Assembly (NCBI GenBank): GCA_963971405.1
Contig: OZ020485.1
Span: 48,171,469-48,235,468 of the forward strand
Length of the DNA stretch: 64,000 nt
Direction of reading: 5' to 3'
DNA from: Psococerastis gibbosa
Taxonomy: Eukaryota; Arthropoda; Insecta; Psocodea; Psocidae
In this document: piece after piece, positions 44,298-56,549 of the stretch
Numbering within the stretch: the first letter of the stretch is position 1
Layout: each line of letters begins with the position of its first letter
Position numbers and translations under genes: made by a program
Notes under the pieces: model-generated
Database searches by the model: none
Seen by the model: only the letters and a program-made list of their open reading frames with translations
Told to the model about the DNA's origin: nothing

Positions 44298-44439
44298 ACG
44301 ATGTGTGCTAGTGACAAGACACAGCACCCTCAGCGACCTTTACTTTCTAGTTAACTAACTTATTAACTTACTTCTTAGTATATGGTTTCCCCAGCTCAGG
44401 CAAAGCTGGTACAGATACGAGTCATGGCCGGGTATGAAG

Positions 44440-44835
44440 TGTCTTCAATTTTTTTTTCTTCAAAAACATATTGTTTTCTTCAAAATCAAACCATTAATTG
44501 GGAAAGCAACCTGATTCATTTCTTTTTTACTCCATTTTTCAACTGAAATATACATGAAGTTAGTAACGGGGGGGGGGGGGTGAAACCCCCAATCAAAATT
44601 GATTTAGAACAAAATAAAATTCCGAGATAATTATGATTTTTGTAAACCTCATGCCAAATGTCATCAACTTCCATCGCGATGTTTATTCCCAAATTGACGG
44701 ACAGACACGCATACGGTCAACTGATAGATAGTCATTTCGTAAAAAAAACACTTTCTTTGGTTCCTTGGACCTCAAAACAAGTAAATCCGTCACAATATTG
44801 AAACCAAAAATTTCGGCCATCACAATGAATTAATG
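44440..44835 (-). mobile_element. 0.9 kb TCTG element, inverted and decayed
   Basis: AAATTCCGAGATAATTATGATTTTTGTAAACC, ATGCCAAATGTCATCAACTT and TCTTTGGTTCCTTGGACCTC are inverse matches to 9014. The TCTG tract is reduced to a few units, and the outer ends are missing. Confidence 0.65.
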
Positions 44836-45120
44836 AGTAACTTAGTTTATTTCCATCTTTACAAAAACAATATATAAAATATAAAAAACAGATTTGCCCT
44901 ATGGGCTAGGCCCATTTTAGAGGGAAAATTATTAATTTAGACTAGATTAACGGACTTAAATAATGGAAGTAAATATGTATGTTTTGTATGGTGTGGTAAT
45001 GTATTGTATTGCATGGAGTAGGTATAGTGGATGTACTGTACGTGTTATTTGTTATTTTACATTTGTTTACGACACTCGCGCTTCTATGAGCTTTCAATGC
45101 TTTAAATAATAAATAAAGTA

Positions 45121-45338
45121 AATAAATAAATAAGGACTTTTTTTGTTCTGTTACTGAGCCAACCTGGCGGAGTTAGGGCTATAAAGCCCTCTCTTACACT
45201 CAACTAGGAAGGCCTGGGATCGCCTGTTTTACATGCCCTTCGGAGCATGGCCAAAAAATTTCGCCAGTGTAGGACTCGAGCCAACAACCTTTCGAGTGAA
45301 AGTCAGAGCCCCTACCACTACTGTATATCTCCTGACTT
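45121..45338 (-). mobile_element. tRNA-derived SINE, inverted
   Basis: The (AAAT)n tail at its left, then GAGCCAACCTGGCGGAGTTAG, CTCTCTTACACTCAACTAGG, CTTCGGAGCATGGCC and the inverted B box GGACTCGAGCC. Confidence 0.88.
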
Positions 45339-45339
45339 T

Positions 45340-46399
45340 ATAAATTTAAAGGCAAAAATGTAGAGGAACATTTCTTCTATGTGAACCCTCAATGTAGCAA
45401 TACTGTACAACTGTTTTAAATGATTTCATTACGGTATGAAATAGACTGGGCAGGTGTCATGCCAAAAGGAAGAAATCACTGCTATTGCCTGTAAAACTGA
45501 AGCAAATAGAATAGTAAAATCAATTTTACACCTATGAATTAATATTATTGTAGGCTATAAGTTCATAAAAAATCATAATTCGTTAACAACCTCTTCACCC
45601 GACTCCGCCCTTGTTTACGTTCGCACCGTTCAAAATTTAATTCTAACGCATCGTTTGTTTCAAATATATAGAGAAGGCGGAGATGTTTAGATATCGTTTT
45701 AATTTCATGAGAAATTCGAGGAGGGTGTTATTTGTTTAGAAGCGAGGCGAGGCGAGGCGCGAGTTTTGCTAGGTAACACGAGTGCAATTGATATGCTTTA
45801 ATTTCATTTGATTACCAAGTGAATAAGAATTGCCAGGCATATTCGCGTGACATTGAATAACTCGAGAATTTGATTAGGTATTTGATATTGAATTAGGAAC
45901 ACGAGGTGAATCTAGATATTATTACATTTGCGATGCAGGCTACTAAAACTGCGTATTATGGGTGAGTTTGCGAATTACGTACAGTAGGTATGAATTTTAA
46001 GACGCTTATTTTTTAAACTACATTAAATTAAAGAGTAAACGCGTGTTTCAAATCAACCGACATAAACAAATATGGTGGCGGTCAGACAACTGTCGATCGC
46101 AGCGCTACCTCAATAATACGGTTTAACCAACTCTGAAGTGCGCTTCGATAAGACGCTGGTTGGCTTGGTAATCGGGTTCCACGAGTCTTAACTTACCTTG
46201 ACATACCACACTTACAAGGGCAGATCCAGCGGAAAACTTAGGGAGAGGGAGGGGTCACAACTCACAAGTTGTTGGTATGTTTATAAGCTAATTTCTTTGT
46301 TGTAAAGTGGAGTTTTATTCATTTTTTACAAGGTATCTCATTAATTTACTCATTAAGGCGGGCAATACCGCATTGCACTAAACAAATCCTTAGAATGCA
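45340..46399. other. stretch with no recognised gene
   Basis: It holds a short (GCGAG)n-like run at 45743-45765 and one lone MITE-like end, GGGCAGATCCAGCGG (46219). No domain and no paired ends. Confidence 0.45.
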
Positions 46400-46787
46400 T
46401 TAAGGCTGAGTGTTCAAAATGTTTTGTAAACAAGAAATTTTGCTTTTTTTTGACGAAAATAATTTATTGCTCATTCCACAGATACAAAGATAACAAAGTG
46501 AACAGATAAAAAACTCATTAAAAAAATCCAAGTTATCGCAGGAAGTTTATATTTTCTGAAATGAAATATTATTACCTTAAAAAAATTGGATAAAGAGCCT
46601 TAAACCCATTTTGTAGCACAGTTCTGATGGGGAAATAGACAGCTTTCACAGAAAGCTCGTATTTTTTAAGATTTTTTCATCTGTCCCCTTTTATATCTTT
46701 GTGGCTGTGGAACGAGCAATTAATTAATTTCGTCCAAAAAGTACGATAATTTCTTGTTTACAAAACATTTTGAACACTCAGCCTTAA
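46400..46787. mobile_element. TTAA-flanked foldback MITE T2
   Basis: TTAA at 46400-46403 and 46784-46787. The arms GGCTGAGTGTTCAAAATGTT...CAAGAAATT pair exactly for 36 bp, and weaker pairing continues (ATTGCTCATTCCACAGATACAAAG / CTTTGTGGCTGTGGAACGAGCAAT). No coding capacity. Perfect outer arms suggest a recent insertion. Confidence 0.93.
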
Positions 46788-46830
46788 GAACTTCATTGAA
46801 ATCAATCGAAAGCCGCGAGCAAATAGAAAG

Positions 46831-46852
46831 AAAGAAAGAAAGAAATATATTT
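46831..46852. repeat. (AAAG)n microsatellite
   Basis: About five AAAG units between the T2 element and AT-rich sequence. It may be the tail of a - strand retroposon. Confidence 0.7.
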
Positions 46853-47444
46853 ATCATACAATACAAAATGAAATTAATTATACAACAAACCCACTAAGAA
46901 ATTAACAAGGTTCCTATTAAATATATATATGAATAAATTCCTCCGTGGGCACCTCAATCAAAACCTATGAAAGGTTTGTGTGATTGAAATTGTGATGTTT
47001 TAACATAACTTAAGTAATAATAATAAATTTTGAAAACTTCCTAGAAAATTACAGGAGGATAAAGTAAAAATAAGAAATAAGAAACATGCAAATCATAACA
47101 GTATGATGTTATTGATGCAGTCTGAAAATTACGTTGGAATTCAAATGTTTTATTTTTATTTTTAATTTCTAACAAGATAAAATGTGCTATATATAAAATG
47201 ATGCGTGTTTTTTTTTTCAAATTTAAATAATTATTTAGTACAAAGTATTACACTTGCAATTATCCACGCTCCGCCACCGCACATAACTGGGGATAACTTG
47301 ATAACACCGACATTGTGAAGACCCTTATTAATACCTTCTATAATCCTACAGGTCGCAGCCCCCCCCCCCCCCCCGATTTTTGGCTTAAAACCAGATAGAC
47401 TTGAACTATCCAGACGTGCAACATTTCACCTATACTGTATAATA
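46853..47444. other. AT-rich stretch with one C run
   Basis: Nothing recognisable except GGTCGCAGC plus a C run at 47359-47374, words that recur at 48856-48871. Confidence 0.4.
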
Positions 47445-48846
47445 TAATGGTTTGCAAACGGTGCACTGCGGCGCCCTATAACGCTGCTCCACAACTCGCT
47501 AGGGGCACCGCCACCGCGGCGCCATGGGAATTAGCGAGCCCCTACACCACAGAATAAGGATAGAATAGAAGTGCTACTAACATAGCCCCCCTTAATTTAT
47601 TCAAAAGAGCGCAGTCTCGTTTCTGTCAGCGGAACTAGTGACACTACGTTAGATATTTATGTTCATATTATTGATAATATTAAGAATAAAAACGTCGAAT
47701 TAATTCTCAAAAACGTTTTCTAATTATTTTCGAATAGAAATTGCAATTTTGTAATTATAAAAAAATATATTAATTTTAAAAGTGGCTTACTGACTTGTTA
47801 TTTGACGGATGCGCATGACCGAATCCGCAATGTACACAAATAAACAATCGCCATGCCATTCCATTTTTGCATTGTCAGAGTTCAATATGGAATATCACTG
47901 CTGCAATTATAAGTTAAGGTGAGGGTAGAGCTGAATTTAGGTGAGGTTGCATTTAAATTAGCTAATATTTGGAAATATTTTCACTTAAAAATTTATTGAA
48001 GAAAATTAGGATAATTTGAATACTGGCGGGAAACAGATAGCGCCTCTCGTTTCTGTCAGCGAAACTGAGGTTGGCCGTATTGGATAAATCAAGTTTTTAA
48101 CATGGAGTGACATCCCCTGCCCTACATCTCCATATGATTTGCTTGGGGAAGCAGGGACAAATAGAAAGCCCACCATATTTTGGCCTCACGTTTTCGCGCC
48201 AAATGAAAATCAATAGTTATCTTATGGTACCTAACCCAAGATTTTTAAAACTAAAAAAAAATGTGTCTTTATTAAATATTTAGGCTGTCTAACTTCACTA
48301 TTATGATAAATATGCTTTCCCAAAATAGCTGAAAATAATGCGGATTAAAAATAAACAATAGCATCAAACAAGTCCAATCATCCAAAACAGCAACTGTACT
48401 GTACCCTATGAAATTTCAAATGTAGCAAATGCAAAATTAAATTATGGGCAATATAATAACAGGGCAACAAAAAGGCATTTTCTCTTAGTTTTTAAATAAA
48501 ATACAGAATACCCCCTGCTGTGAGCCCCAATATGGCGGAAATCAAATTACCATGCGACACTATCGCCAATGGTACTTCCAGTATATTATATTAGAAGTTC
48601 TTTGGAATTTAGACTAGGTAAAACATAAATAAACTATCATTTAAAACCATAAATTAAGTATTTTGTTTCTTATAATTATAATAATTTTATTTTCCCGCCA
48701 AGGATTGTTTATTTTATGTAGGTATATTTGAGAAGTTGATTTTTTTTTTTAGAGTAGATAAGACTTTTGTGGGTCTGCATGTACAATACTGAATATGCAT
48801 TCGGGCCATGCTGGGCACCGCCTCCAAAAAAGTTTGGGAACCACTG
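47445..48846. mobile_element. probable 1.4 kb non-autonomous hAT element
   Basis: The right end AAAAGTTTGGGAACCACTG (inverted: CAGTGGTTCCCAAACTTTT) is a classic hAT terminal repeat. The left end TAATGGTTTGCAAACGGTGC is a decayed match, followed by GCGGCGCC against GGCGGTGCC on the other side. The flanks GTATAATA and GTACTATA agree at 6 of 8. CTCGTTTCTGTCAGCG occurs twice inside (47613, 48044). No transposase. Confidence 0.55.
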
Positions 48847-48854
48847 TACTATAG

Positions 48855-49394
48855 GATCGCAGCCCCCCCCCCGAAATAAAATCCTGCCTGCATCATTGTC
48901 ACACGCTTGTCGGGTTTGTTAACCTAAACAATATACCAAATTGAGGAGTAGTCAAAAAGGAGGACTCTCTACCAGTCCTCAGGCTTTTATTATTATTATT
49001 ATTTTTATTTTATATATATACATTTTTATTTTTTTTAACTTACACCCTTAATTCAATGGGTTGTCATGCCGTGGTGTTTTCCTAGTGAGGAAGCAAATGT
49101 ACAAATGGCTGCTCGCATGCTCAATGTCGTGACCATTTTCATAAAGATTTCATTCAAACCGCTAGCTCAAGCAGGAAATTACTGCGTATTTTTTTATACT
49201 ACAGCTTTAATGATTATTTTCATTAAGAGCAATATTTCCGTATGAAATTATATTATGGCAACACTAACAGCGTAATGACCAAGATTCAAAGGACCGGAAA
49301 ATTAGTCGGTTATTGAGGAAAAGGGCCCGAAAATAAAAGTATATGGAAGATGACTCGTTCCCTCACTTGCTTACGTCGAGCTGCCAGCTGTTAC
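48855..49394. other. stretch with no recognised gene
   Basis: A C run (48863-48871), an (ATT)n run and the word GTTGTCATGCCGTGGTG. No domain or paired ends. Confidence 0.4.
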
Positions 49395-49575
49395 AATGTC
49401 AATGCTAATCACGTTGAGTTTGCTCATAGGTATTTGTAGCCGGTGTGGGTTGACATCGAGGAGTGAACAAGTTTGTCTAGGGCTAGAAATTCATTCGGAA
49501 ACAATACCAGTAATGTCCGAAAACCGATGGGGCCATTGGAAGTGTAGGGCCCAATGGGCCATATATAGAACTAAA
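49395..49575 (-). repeat. dispersed repeat B copy, inverted
   Basis: GCCGGTGTGGGTTGACATCGAGG, AAATTCATTCGGAAACAATA and AATGTCCGAAAACC match the family in reverse. Confidence 0.7.
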
Positions 49576-51428
49576 GAAGCACTCACTCACAAGAATGGGG
49601 CGGTTCCCCACGGTCTTTCATTGCTATAAATAATAAAATTTAAGTTCGAAGCGGATTTATATGAGTATATTTATGTAATTATGGGGAAAGCGCATTCCCT
49701 TCTGTTCTCTATGGGCATAGAACATGGACATTTTCAACGCTTAAAATGCCCGAAAATTACCTACTGTACGTAATGCTACTGTATGTAATGCTAATAAATC
49801 CGATATATCCATTTAGCTACCTTTTTCAGAACAGCTCTCTTATGAGCTGAAATATTAGAGGATTTAATTTCAACTAAAATAATAATTTTCTGCTCTTTTC
49901 GGATTAATATGCACTTGGGTAATAATTAATAGCATTTATTCGAATGGGAGCTTAATTCTAATAAAAGCTTTTATGAGGCGGCCAGTTTTTACAGCGTCAG
50001 TTATTCAGCTTAGCGGATCTTAATTACCATAGCTAGGTATGCAAAAATTATAATATTATTACGAGCTACGAGTGGCTATAGACTGCCGGATCCATTTGCA
50101 AGTCGTTAAAAAAGAACCGGTACTAGTGGACCCGTTCATGCTTACATGCTTTAAGATGTTTGTGTTTAATTTTCATTTTTAAAGACATACTGTATTATGT
50201 GACTTAACTTTACTTTCATGTAACTGCTATTATTTAATTTTTATAGGCTACGGTACTAGGTATAACGAACTAGTAGGCAATAATATAACATAAGACTTTG
50301 CTCTAATGTACAACTGTACAAGTGCTATCGATATCTACTATTTTCTGTTTTATATTGTAAGTGATGTCGTTTTTGGACCTTGTCTGCTGGCAACACATTA
50401 TAATTTTATTTAGGCCTATTTATTTATTTATATTTATTACCTATTTATCAATGAGGTTCTGTAGGGACAGTTTTGGTCACTAGGTTCGCTGACGACAAAC
50501 TGATATCCATATTAATCAAAATGGCCGCCGTTTGCATGCGAAAACTAAGCTCTTAGCATCTAATTAATTCTTTTAATATTTTCTATAATATTTTTACTAT
50601 GTTTGCACCTTATTTCGCTGCATATAATTTAATATATATATTCTCCATGATTTATAGAAAATATCACTTTAAAATAATACGTAATTAAAAATCATTTTAA
50701 AATAGTATTAAGGCTTATGGAAAAATCAACGCTTTGATATCATTGGAACTGGTGCTGCCATCTATAAAATGACGCCACAAATGAACCCCATTAGCATAGC
50801 TAGGGTACTGTAAGAGATAATAGTAGTTCCTCGCAAAACAAAAATTTGTCAATATTATCTTATCTTATTATCATATCTTATCTTAACATTATCTCAAGTT
50901 CATGACTGTTGTCTGATAAGTATTATAAGTAAAAAAAACTTTTTACTCCAACCTTCTCAGTTCTGATTCAGAGTCCAGTTGACCAGTCTACACCGATGCT
51001 TCAGCGGAAAATAAAACAGCGTCTATTTTTAAACCCACTGATGTGGAAGTACTTTCCAAGCCTTGCCCTAGGGTCCTTATACAATGTACAAAAACAAAAA
51101 TGTGAAAATGCGAAGGTGGGGATGATACTGTAAAACTGTGTGGTGACCTCAAAAGGTAGATGGGGGGGGGGGCGGGGGTTCCTAGGGGAGGGATGGCCCC
51201 AGGGCAACTTGAAGATTAGCGACCCACCGCACCGAGGGAGAATTACTTGAGCAGGGACAAAGCCCCAGGTTTACAATACCATGTTGAAAATGGAGGGACT
51301 TTTCCTTTGGTAAATAAATGTCCTCTGAATATGTTCCCCAGTACCTACAGTACATAATATAGTAGAGTACCGGTTGAAATTTGGTTTATGAAATGTAAAA
51401 AGGAAACTGTTGCTTACTTCTCCAGCAC
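49576..51428. other. 1.8 kb AT-rich stretch with no gene
   Basis: It includes a scrap of the 0.9 kb TCTG element end (AAAGAACCGGTACTAGTGGA, 50108-50150) and a G run at 51161-51170. I see no coding domain on either strand. Confidence 0.45.
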
Positions 51429-52434
51429 CCCTACTATGGCGATTAGGGATTAACGTAACACCGGAGTTTATTCGATTGTTTTAAACAAATTGAGTTCAAA
51501 ATGGGCGGGAAATTCAAATTAATCCTCGGCTATATTTTCGGTGAATTTTCAATTTTTTCTCCTTTAGATGTAGACACAATAATTAATATTCTTAATTAAA
51601 TCAAAAATTCTACCCGTATATTTTAATGTCTATTAGTATTTCCATCAATTATAATAGGCACAATTTAAATATTGGCGCCTAACCTGTGACTGGCGACTCG
51701 TGCGCCACCTATCAAAAAACCTATTATGCAAGCAAAACCTGCAAGCGACTTGTAGTGTCCCTGGTAGGAACGAGAACACCAAGCTCCATCAACTTCCACA
51801 GTTACATTTGCGACACCATCATCATCATCATCCTCTTCTGCTAGACGCCATTATTCGCCTGCTGTCAGTTCCAGACTTTCCTCGGTGGTCTTCATTAACT
51901 GCCTAGAAACCACCACAAGTAAGAAAACAACTAAATATCAGTAAGTAAAACAACCCTAAGTATACTAATTAAATATCTATATAAAACAATGCAACTATTC
52001 TCTTGTATTCCAATAATTTATTAATTTAAGTTTCCCGCGCATTTTGCACTTTTTTGTTTAAAATAATTGAATCAATAGCGAACACCTTCGGATTTATTTC
52101 AACGCCGTCACGTGACACCTCAATAATGCGGTATTATTAATATACAACACAATAAATTTATATTTCCATTAAAAGTCAAGTTAAAAATTAATTAGTATAA
52201 TACTCGTATGCTGCAGGGCTCAGCAAGTGTGAAGCTTTAATTTGAAAAAAAAAATGTCTAATCTGTAACATTCCGTAAGTAAGTCAGTAGGTACGTTAGT
52301 TGTTTAGTCTTCGTTTTTCGGGGTTAACTCGTTGAGATTTGTTTTTAGATATTTTCGAAATACGTTCAATTATATAAACCATGGTGTTACGTTAATCCCA
52401 GATCGCCATAATAGGGCTAGCAACTCACCACTTA
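51429..52434. mobile_element. 1.0 kb inverted-repeat element
   Basis: CCTACTATGGCGATTAGGGA at the left pairs with TCCCAGATCGCCATAATAGGG at the right, and GATTAACGTAACACC pairs with GGTGTTACGTTAATC. The inside is AT-rich. The frame at 51700-51906 (a run of His codons from a CATCAT tract) is not a gene. The outer words resemble those of the 42256 MITE. Confidence 0.75.
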
Positions 52435-52439
52435 TTCCA

Positions 52440-52675
52440 CCACTACAATCTGACCAGCGATTAAAAGTAGAATAATGAATGAATTGCATCTATTCCAATC
52501 AGGAGCTCTTGTAGCCAATACGGGTTGATATCGAGAAAAGGGTTGTGCTGACCACTTGGGCTAGGGGGACGCTCATAAACGATATGGCGCTCTTCATAGG
52601 ACAGACGTTTTCGAAAAAAAATTAAAAAGTCGGGAGAAGGGGAACAGAAAAAGTAAGTCGGCGACGGCAGGCTTT
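52440..52675. other. fragment of repeat B and unassigned sequence
   Basis: GAGCTCTTGTAGCCAATACGGGTTGATATCGAG (52501-52533) resembles the repeat B end. The rest is unrecognised. Confidence 0.4.
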
Positions 52676-53950
52676 ATACAATACAATACAATACAATACA
52701 ATATTTATTTATTTCCTTCAATACAATACATTTTTACAATTATTACATTTTTTCATGGTAAGGGCTCTAAGGGATAAACCCGCGCTGAACCCTTAATTTA
52801 TTGAAATTTAAAATAGAAATTATTGAATTAAGAATAAAAACTAACACTACGTGATCTACTAACTACTTCTAACTAAACTAAACTAAACTGACCCTATAGT
52901 AAAATTAAATATAATTAACTAAGTATGCTTATGTTAAACTAATTTATTATAAACGATGATTGATGGCAATGTAATAATTAAGGAAAGTATTTTATGAATT
53001 TAAGGGAATATGTTTAACTTTAAAAGAAAGTTTTACGGTAGGTATATTATTAGGTTTTTATTATTGTTAATATTGTGCTATAATTTTCCTTCAGAAATTT
53101 AGTAATGGCTGACTTGAATTGGTTGAGTACGGTTATTGATTTTATATGTTCAGGAAGAAAGTTGTAAAGGGCAATAGAAATATAGATATGGGAATGCTTA
53201 TAATGTTCTAAGTTGGGTTTAATGGCTTTGAGGTTGCAACCGGCACCAAGTCTGGTATTAACACCATGTTGTACCAATTCTAAACGCCCATCTATAGTTC
53301 CAAGGCGTTTTAATCTATACAGAAGGAGTTGTTGAGCGTAGAGAAGCGTTAAGGGGTAAACATTGAACTCTCTGTAAAGTGACGCAGCATGGTAACGGTA
53401 GGGTTTGCGAAGAGCAACCCGAATGGCTGTTCTCATTGCTATTTCTAACGGGTACAAGTGGATCTCATATGTACCGCCCCATGCCAGAATACTGTATTGA
53501 GCTACTGATTGAACAATGGCATAATACACTTGTCTTAGTGTTGATACATCTAGAACGTGTCGAAGGCTACGGAATTTATAAAGAGTTTTTCTAACGCGCT
53601 TAGATGCAACAACTATGTGTTCATGCCATCTCAGATGATTGTCAATAATCACTCCTAGATAACAATAGGTATTTGTTTTCGATATTACGTGACAAGTGCA
53701 AGTATCCCTAATACAATTATCGTTGGAGTGTAATTTCAGTGATAGGTAATCCGGCGGCTGACCAGTAACTGTTGGTGAGAAGGACATGTACTTGGTCTTT
53801 GCAACATTCAGGGTTAATCGGTTCACTCCAAGCCACGTCTGAACTGAGGACAATAGTTTTTCAGCTTTGCGATACGTTTCTTCCCATGATCTTCCATTAC
53901 AGTATAGAACAGTATCATCGGCAAACCCTAAAATTGTGGAATTGTTATCT
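52676..53950 (-). mobile_element. 5'-truncated LINE, jockey-like
   Basis: On - this starts inside RT at about 53950 and ends with a 3' UTR and an (ATTGT)n tail (52676-52705). The coding part is open from 53950 to 53050, so the copy is young, though cut off upstream of the main catalytic region. Its left neighbour in transcription order is unrelated sequence at 53951. Confidence 0.85.
53050..53945 (-). CDS. LINE reverse transcriptase, C-terminal part
   Basis: Partial RT, uninterrupted for about 298 codons on -. It begins within the catalytic C motif, LGFADDTVLYC (coding near 53920), then VNRLTLNVAKTKYMSFSP, YCYLGVIIDNHLRWHEHI, YAIVQSVAQYSILAWGGTYE and the long C-terminal tail ending FKSAITKFLKEN. 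The palm and fingers before FADD are missing, so it cannot be active. Motif order fits the jockey superfamily; RNase H is not present. The start at 53853 is only the first Met. The true protein would be longer upstream. Confidence 0.88.
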
Positions 53951-54021
53951 ATTTATAAAAGATAATAAGTTCAATAACTTGAAGAAGAACATATAAAACA
54001 CATGATAGTCCGCTTACATAA

Positions 54022-54734
54022 AAGAACCGGTCCGAGTTTACTCGAACATGCTTTCCAATTTATCAAAATTAGTAGATAGAGAAAATGAGTAATTTCAAGG
54101 TAAATAATTTTCCTATGATTAAATTTCCGATATCTCGTGGGGGGGGGGGGGGGGTTGTCCACCTGACGTCACTGGAGGTGAGGTAAATTCTAGATAGGTC
54201 AGACCATCACATTACCACACAGCAATACTGGCAGGGCACGCAATGCATTTAAGCGTGAATTTTCTATCATTTTTTCAAAAAAACATTTTTTTTTTACAAA
54301 ACCAAATACTTTTCTGGGAAAGCCACCTGTCTGGTTTCGTTACTCAATTTAACATACCTGAAGGTAGAAATCATCGATAGAAAGGTTTCGCAGAAAAATT
54401 ATTTTTTAGTCATTTTTCATTCAAATTTAGTTATTTTTATTTTTTTACCCCCAGAAGCAACCTATCAAGGGGCAAGTGACCCGCCGCATTTCGCTAACAT
54501 TAATAACGACTACAATATATGTGAATTTAAAAGAAATCGTTGGAGCTGTTTTTGAGAAATAATTTTTTTAGACGTTTTTTTGGAGTTTTTTGAGAATAAA
54601 ACCCCCCCAAATTGAGTTAGCCCAAAATAAAATAAAAATGGTCCCGAGGCATGAATTTTATAAACCTACATGCCAAATTTCATCGAAATTCATCGAGTAG
54701 TTTGCCCGGAAATATATGAACAGACAGACAGAGC

Positions 54735-54774
<40 letters not shown>

Positions 54775-54899
54775 TTTCGTAAAAACCACTATTTTGGGTT
54801 CCTGGGACCTCAAAACGTGTAAATCCGTTGAATTCTCGGAATCGAAAATTTCGACCGTCACAAAGCTTTCCTTATACTACGTATAAATTGGAAAGCAAT
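54022..54899 (-). mobile_element. 0.9 kb TCTG element, inverted full copy
   Basis: From AAGAACCGGTCCGAGTTTAC to GTATAAATTGGAAAGCAAT. (CAGA)n tract at 54721-54772, G run at 54139-54154, C run at 54601. Inverse of 9014 and 30102. Confidence 0.88.
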
Positions 54900-55353
54900 A
54901 ATTTTTCATTAAAATTTAGTTATTTTTATTTTTTTAACCCCAGAAGCAACCTATCAAGGGGCAAGCGACCCCCCGCATTTCGTTAACATTAATAACGACT
55001 ACAATATATGTGAATTTAAAAGAAATCGTTGGAGCCGTTTTTGAGAAATAATGTTTTTAGACGTTTTTTGGAGTTTTTTGAGTATAAACCCCACCCCCAA
55101 ATTAAGTTAGCCAAAAAAAAAAAAAATTGTATGATTTTTGTGAACTTACATGCCGAATTTCATCAAAATCGACCGAGTAGTTTGCCCGGAAATCGACGCA
55201 CAGACAGACAGACAGACAGACCGACAGACATTTCGTAAAAACCACTTTTTGGGTTCCTGGGACCTTAAAACGTGTAAATCCGTTGAAATCTCGGAATCGA
55301 AAATTTCGACCGTCACAAAGCTTTCCTTATACTACGTATAAATTGGAAAGCAA
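54900..55353 (-). mobile_element. 0.9 kb TCTG element, truncated tandem partner
   Basis: It directly abuts the 54022-54899 copy in the same orientation and ends with the same GTATAAATTGGAAAGCAAC edge. It lacks the distal ~400 bp. (CAGA)n tract at 55201-55220. Two elements head to tail could be a nested insertion or a tandem duplication. Confidence 0.82.
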
Positions 55354-55441
55354 CTAGCAGTGAGGACCAAAGTGGCGACCCTTCGGTGCTCTGTCCCGCG
55401 CCGCCTATGGTACCCAGCACGACCCTGATCGAGAACGCATA

Positions 55442-55771
55442 TCATACAACATACACCTTGGCGCTACTGCCTTGGCCTGCTCCGTCACATCGCGCCAGCT
55501 TGCTCTCCTCCACCAGTCCTACGCCATAGACGCTAAGGGTCGCCAAACCCACCTCGAAGTCGTCCAGCCATCGCATCCGTGGTCGTCCCACTCCCCTAGA
55601 GAACCCTTGGGACACCTTGTGTAAAGCTGCTCTTGTAGCCCTATTGCCTGGAATTCGTTCCGCGTGCCCTAACCACTTGATGTGGGCTCTCTTGATTTCG
55701 GCTACTATCGTAAGCTCTTGGTACATCGCGTAGAGCTCATCATTTCTACGGATACGCCACTCTGTGTACAT
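55442..55771 (-). pseudogene. LINE RT C-terminal fragment
   Basis: The - frame reads TEWRIRRNDELYAMYQE, IKRAHIKWLGHAERIPGNR and GVGRPRMRWLDDFE, a typical RT tail. It is short and without catalytic motifs. Related to the tail at 7690-8040. Confidence 0.75.
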
Positions 55772-55821
55772 TCTCTGACGTATACCAGAAATTCATACAC
55801 CAATATTGTAATTACACTTAC

Positions 55822-55975
55822 TAAATTTTCTGTCCATGCATCGGAGGCATGTAAAGCAGGTGGTCCTAGTTGAGTGTAAGAGAGGGCTTTATAACCCTAA
55901 TAACGCTATAACGCTAGGTGGCGCTTAGCAATAGAAGAAAAAGTCATTAATTCATTTATTTATTTGTTTATTTAA
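55822..55975 (+). mobile_element. tRNA-derived SINE, 3' part
   Basis: ATTTTCTGTCCATGCATCGG, GTTGAGTGTAAGAGAGGGCT and AGAAAAAGTCATTAATTC with a (TATT)n tail. No tRNA-like head. Confidence 0.8.
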
Positions 55976-56094
55976 TGAGGTCGTTTGCGAGGCAAGATCC
56001 AATGGGAAACTATACTAATTAAGCAGACCTACGTCTAAAAGAAAATTTAAAAAAACGCTTTGTACTCCTCGATATGTATAAATTGACTTATTTG

Positions 56095-56275
56095 GGATTT
56101 TTTTTAAAAGATTAATCGCATACAAGCAATTTAATGAATGTATCCGATTGACCTCTTCAGTCGCCTCTATAGGTTAGTACCCGTGTTGAGCTACGACACG
56201 TCTCCGATCGCAAGGCGTGTAAAGACTCGCTCAAGTGCAAGCACGTTACCACCTGGCTATTGAAGTCGATTAAAT
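56095..56275 (+). repeat. dispersed repeat D copy
   Basis: From AGATTAATCGCATACAAGC to CACCTGGCTATTGAAGTCGATT. It includes ACGACACGTCTCCGATCGCA and CTCGCTCAAGTGCAAGCACG. This is the best + strand reference for the inverted copy at 63123. Confidence 0.78.
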
Positions 56276-56549
56276 GATGATTATTATTATTATGTACTGC
56301 GTTTTCCTGCAATAGAAGAAACTAACTCAGGTACTCAATTCTTCTAATTTCAGTTCCAGGTCACTGAACATTGACATTTATAAAAGATTGGCCGCAAAGG
56401 GACATGAGCAAAGCACGAGAGAGTTAGAAAAAGGGTGAAATGGGAATATACCTTAGTTTATCAGTCAGCTATACAACGTGACCTGTAACTTTTAATCTAA
56501 ACATTAGTTTAACTTGGCTGTGACTGTGAGTGTTCCTTAGTTAGAGCTT

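Noticed and set aside
51700..51906. Small frame with a His run
   Set aside because: It is encoded by a CATCAT microsatellite within an inverted-repeat element, with no domain.
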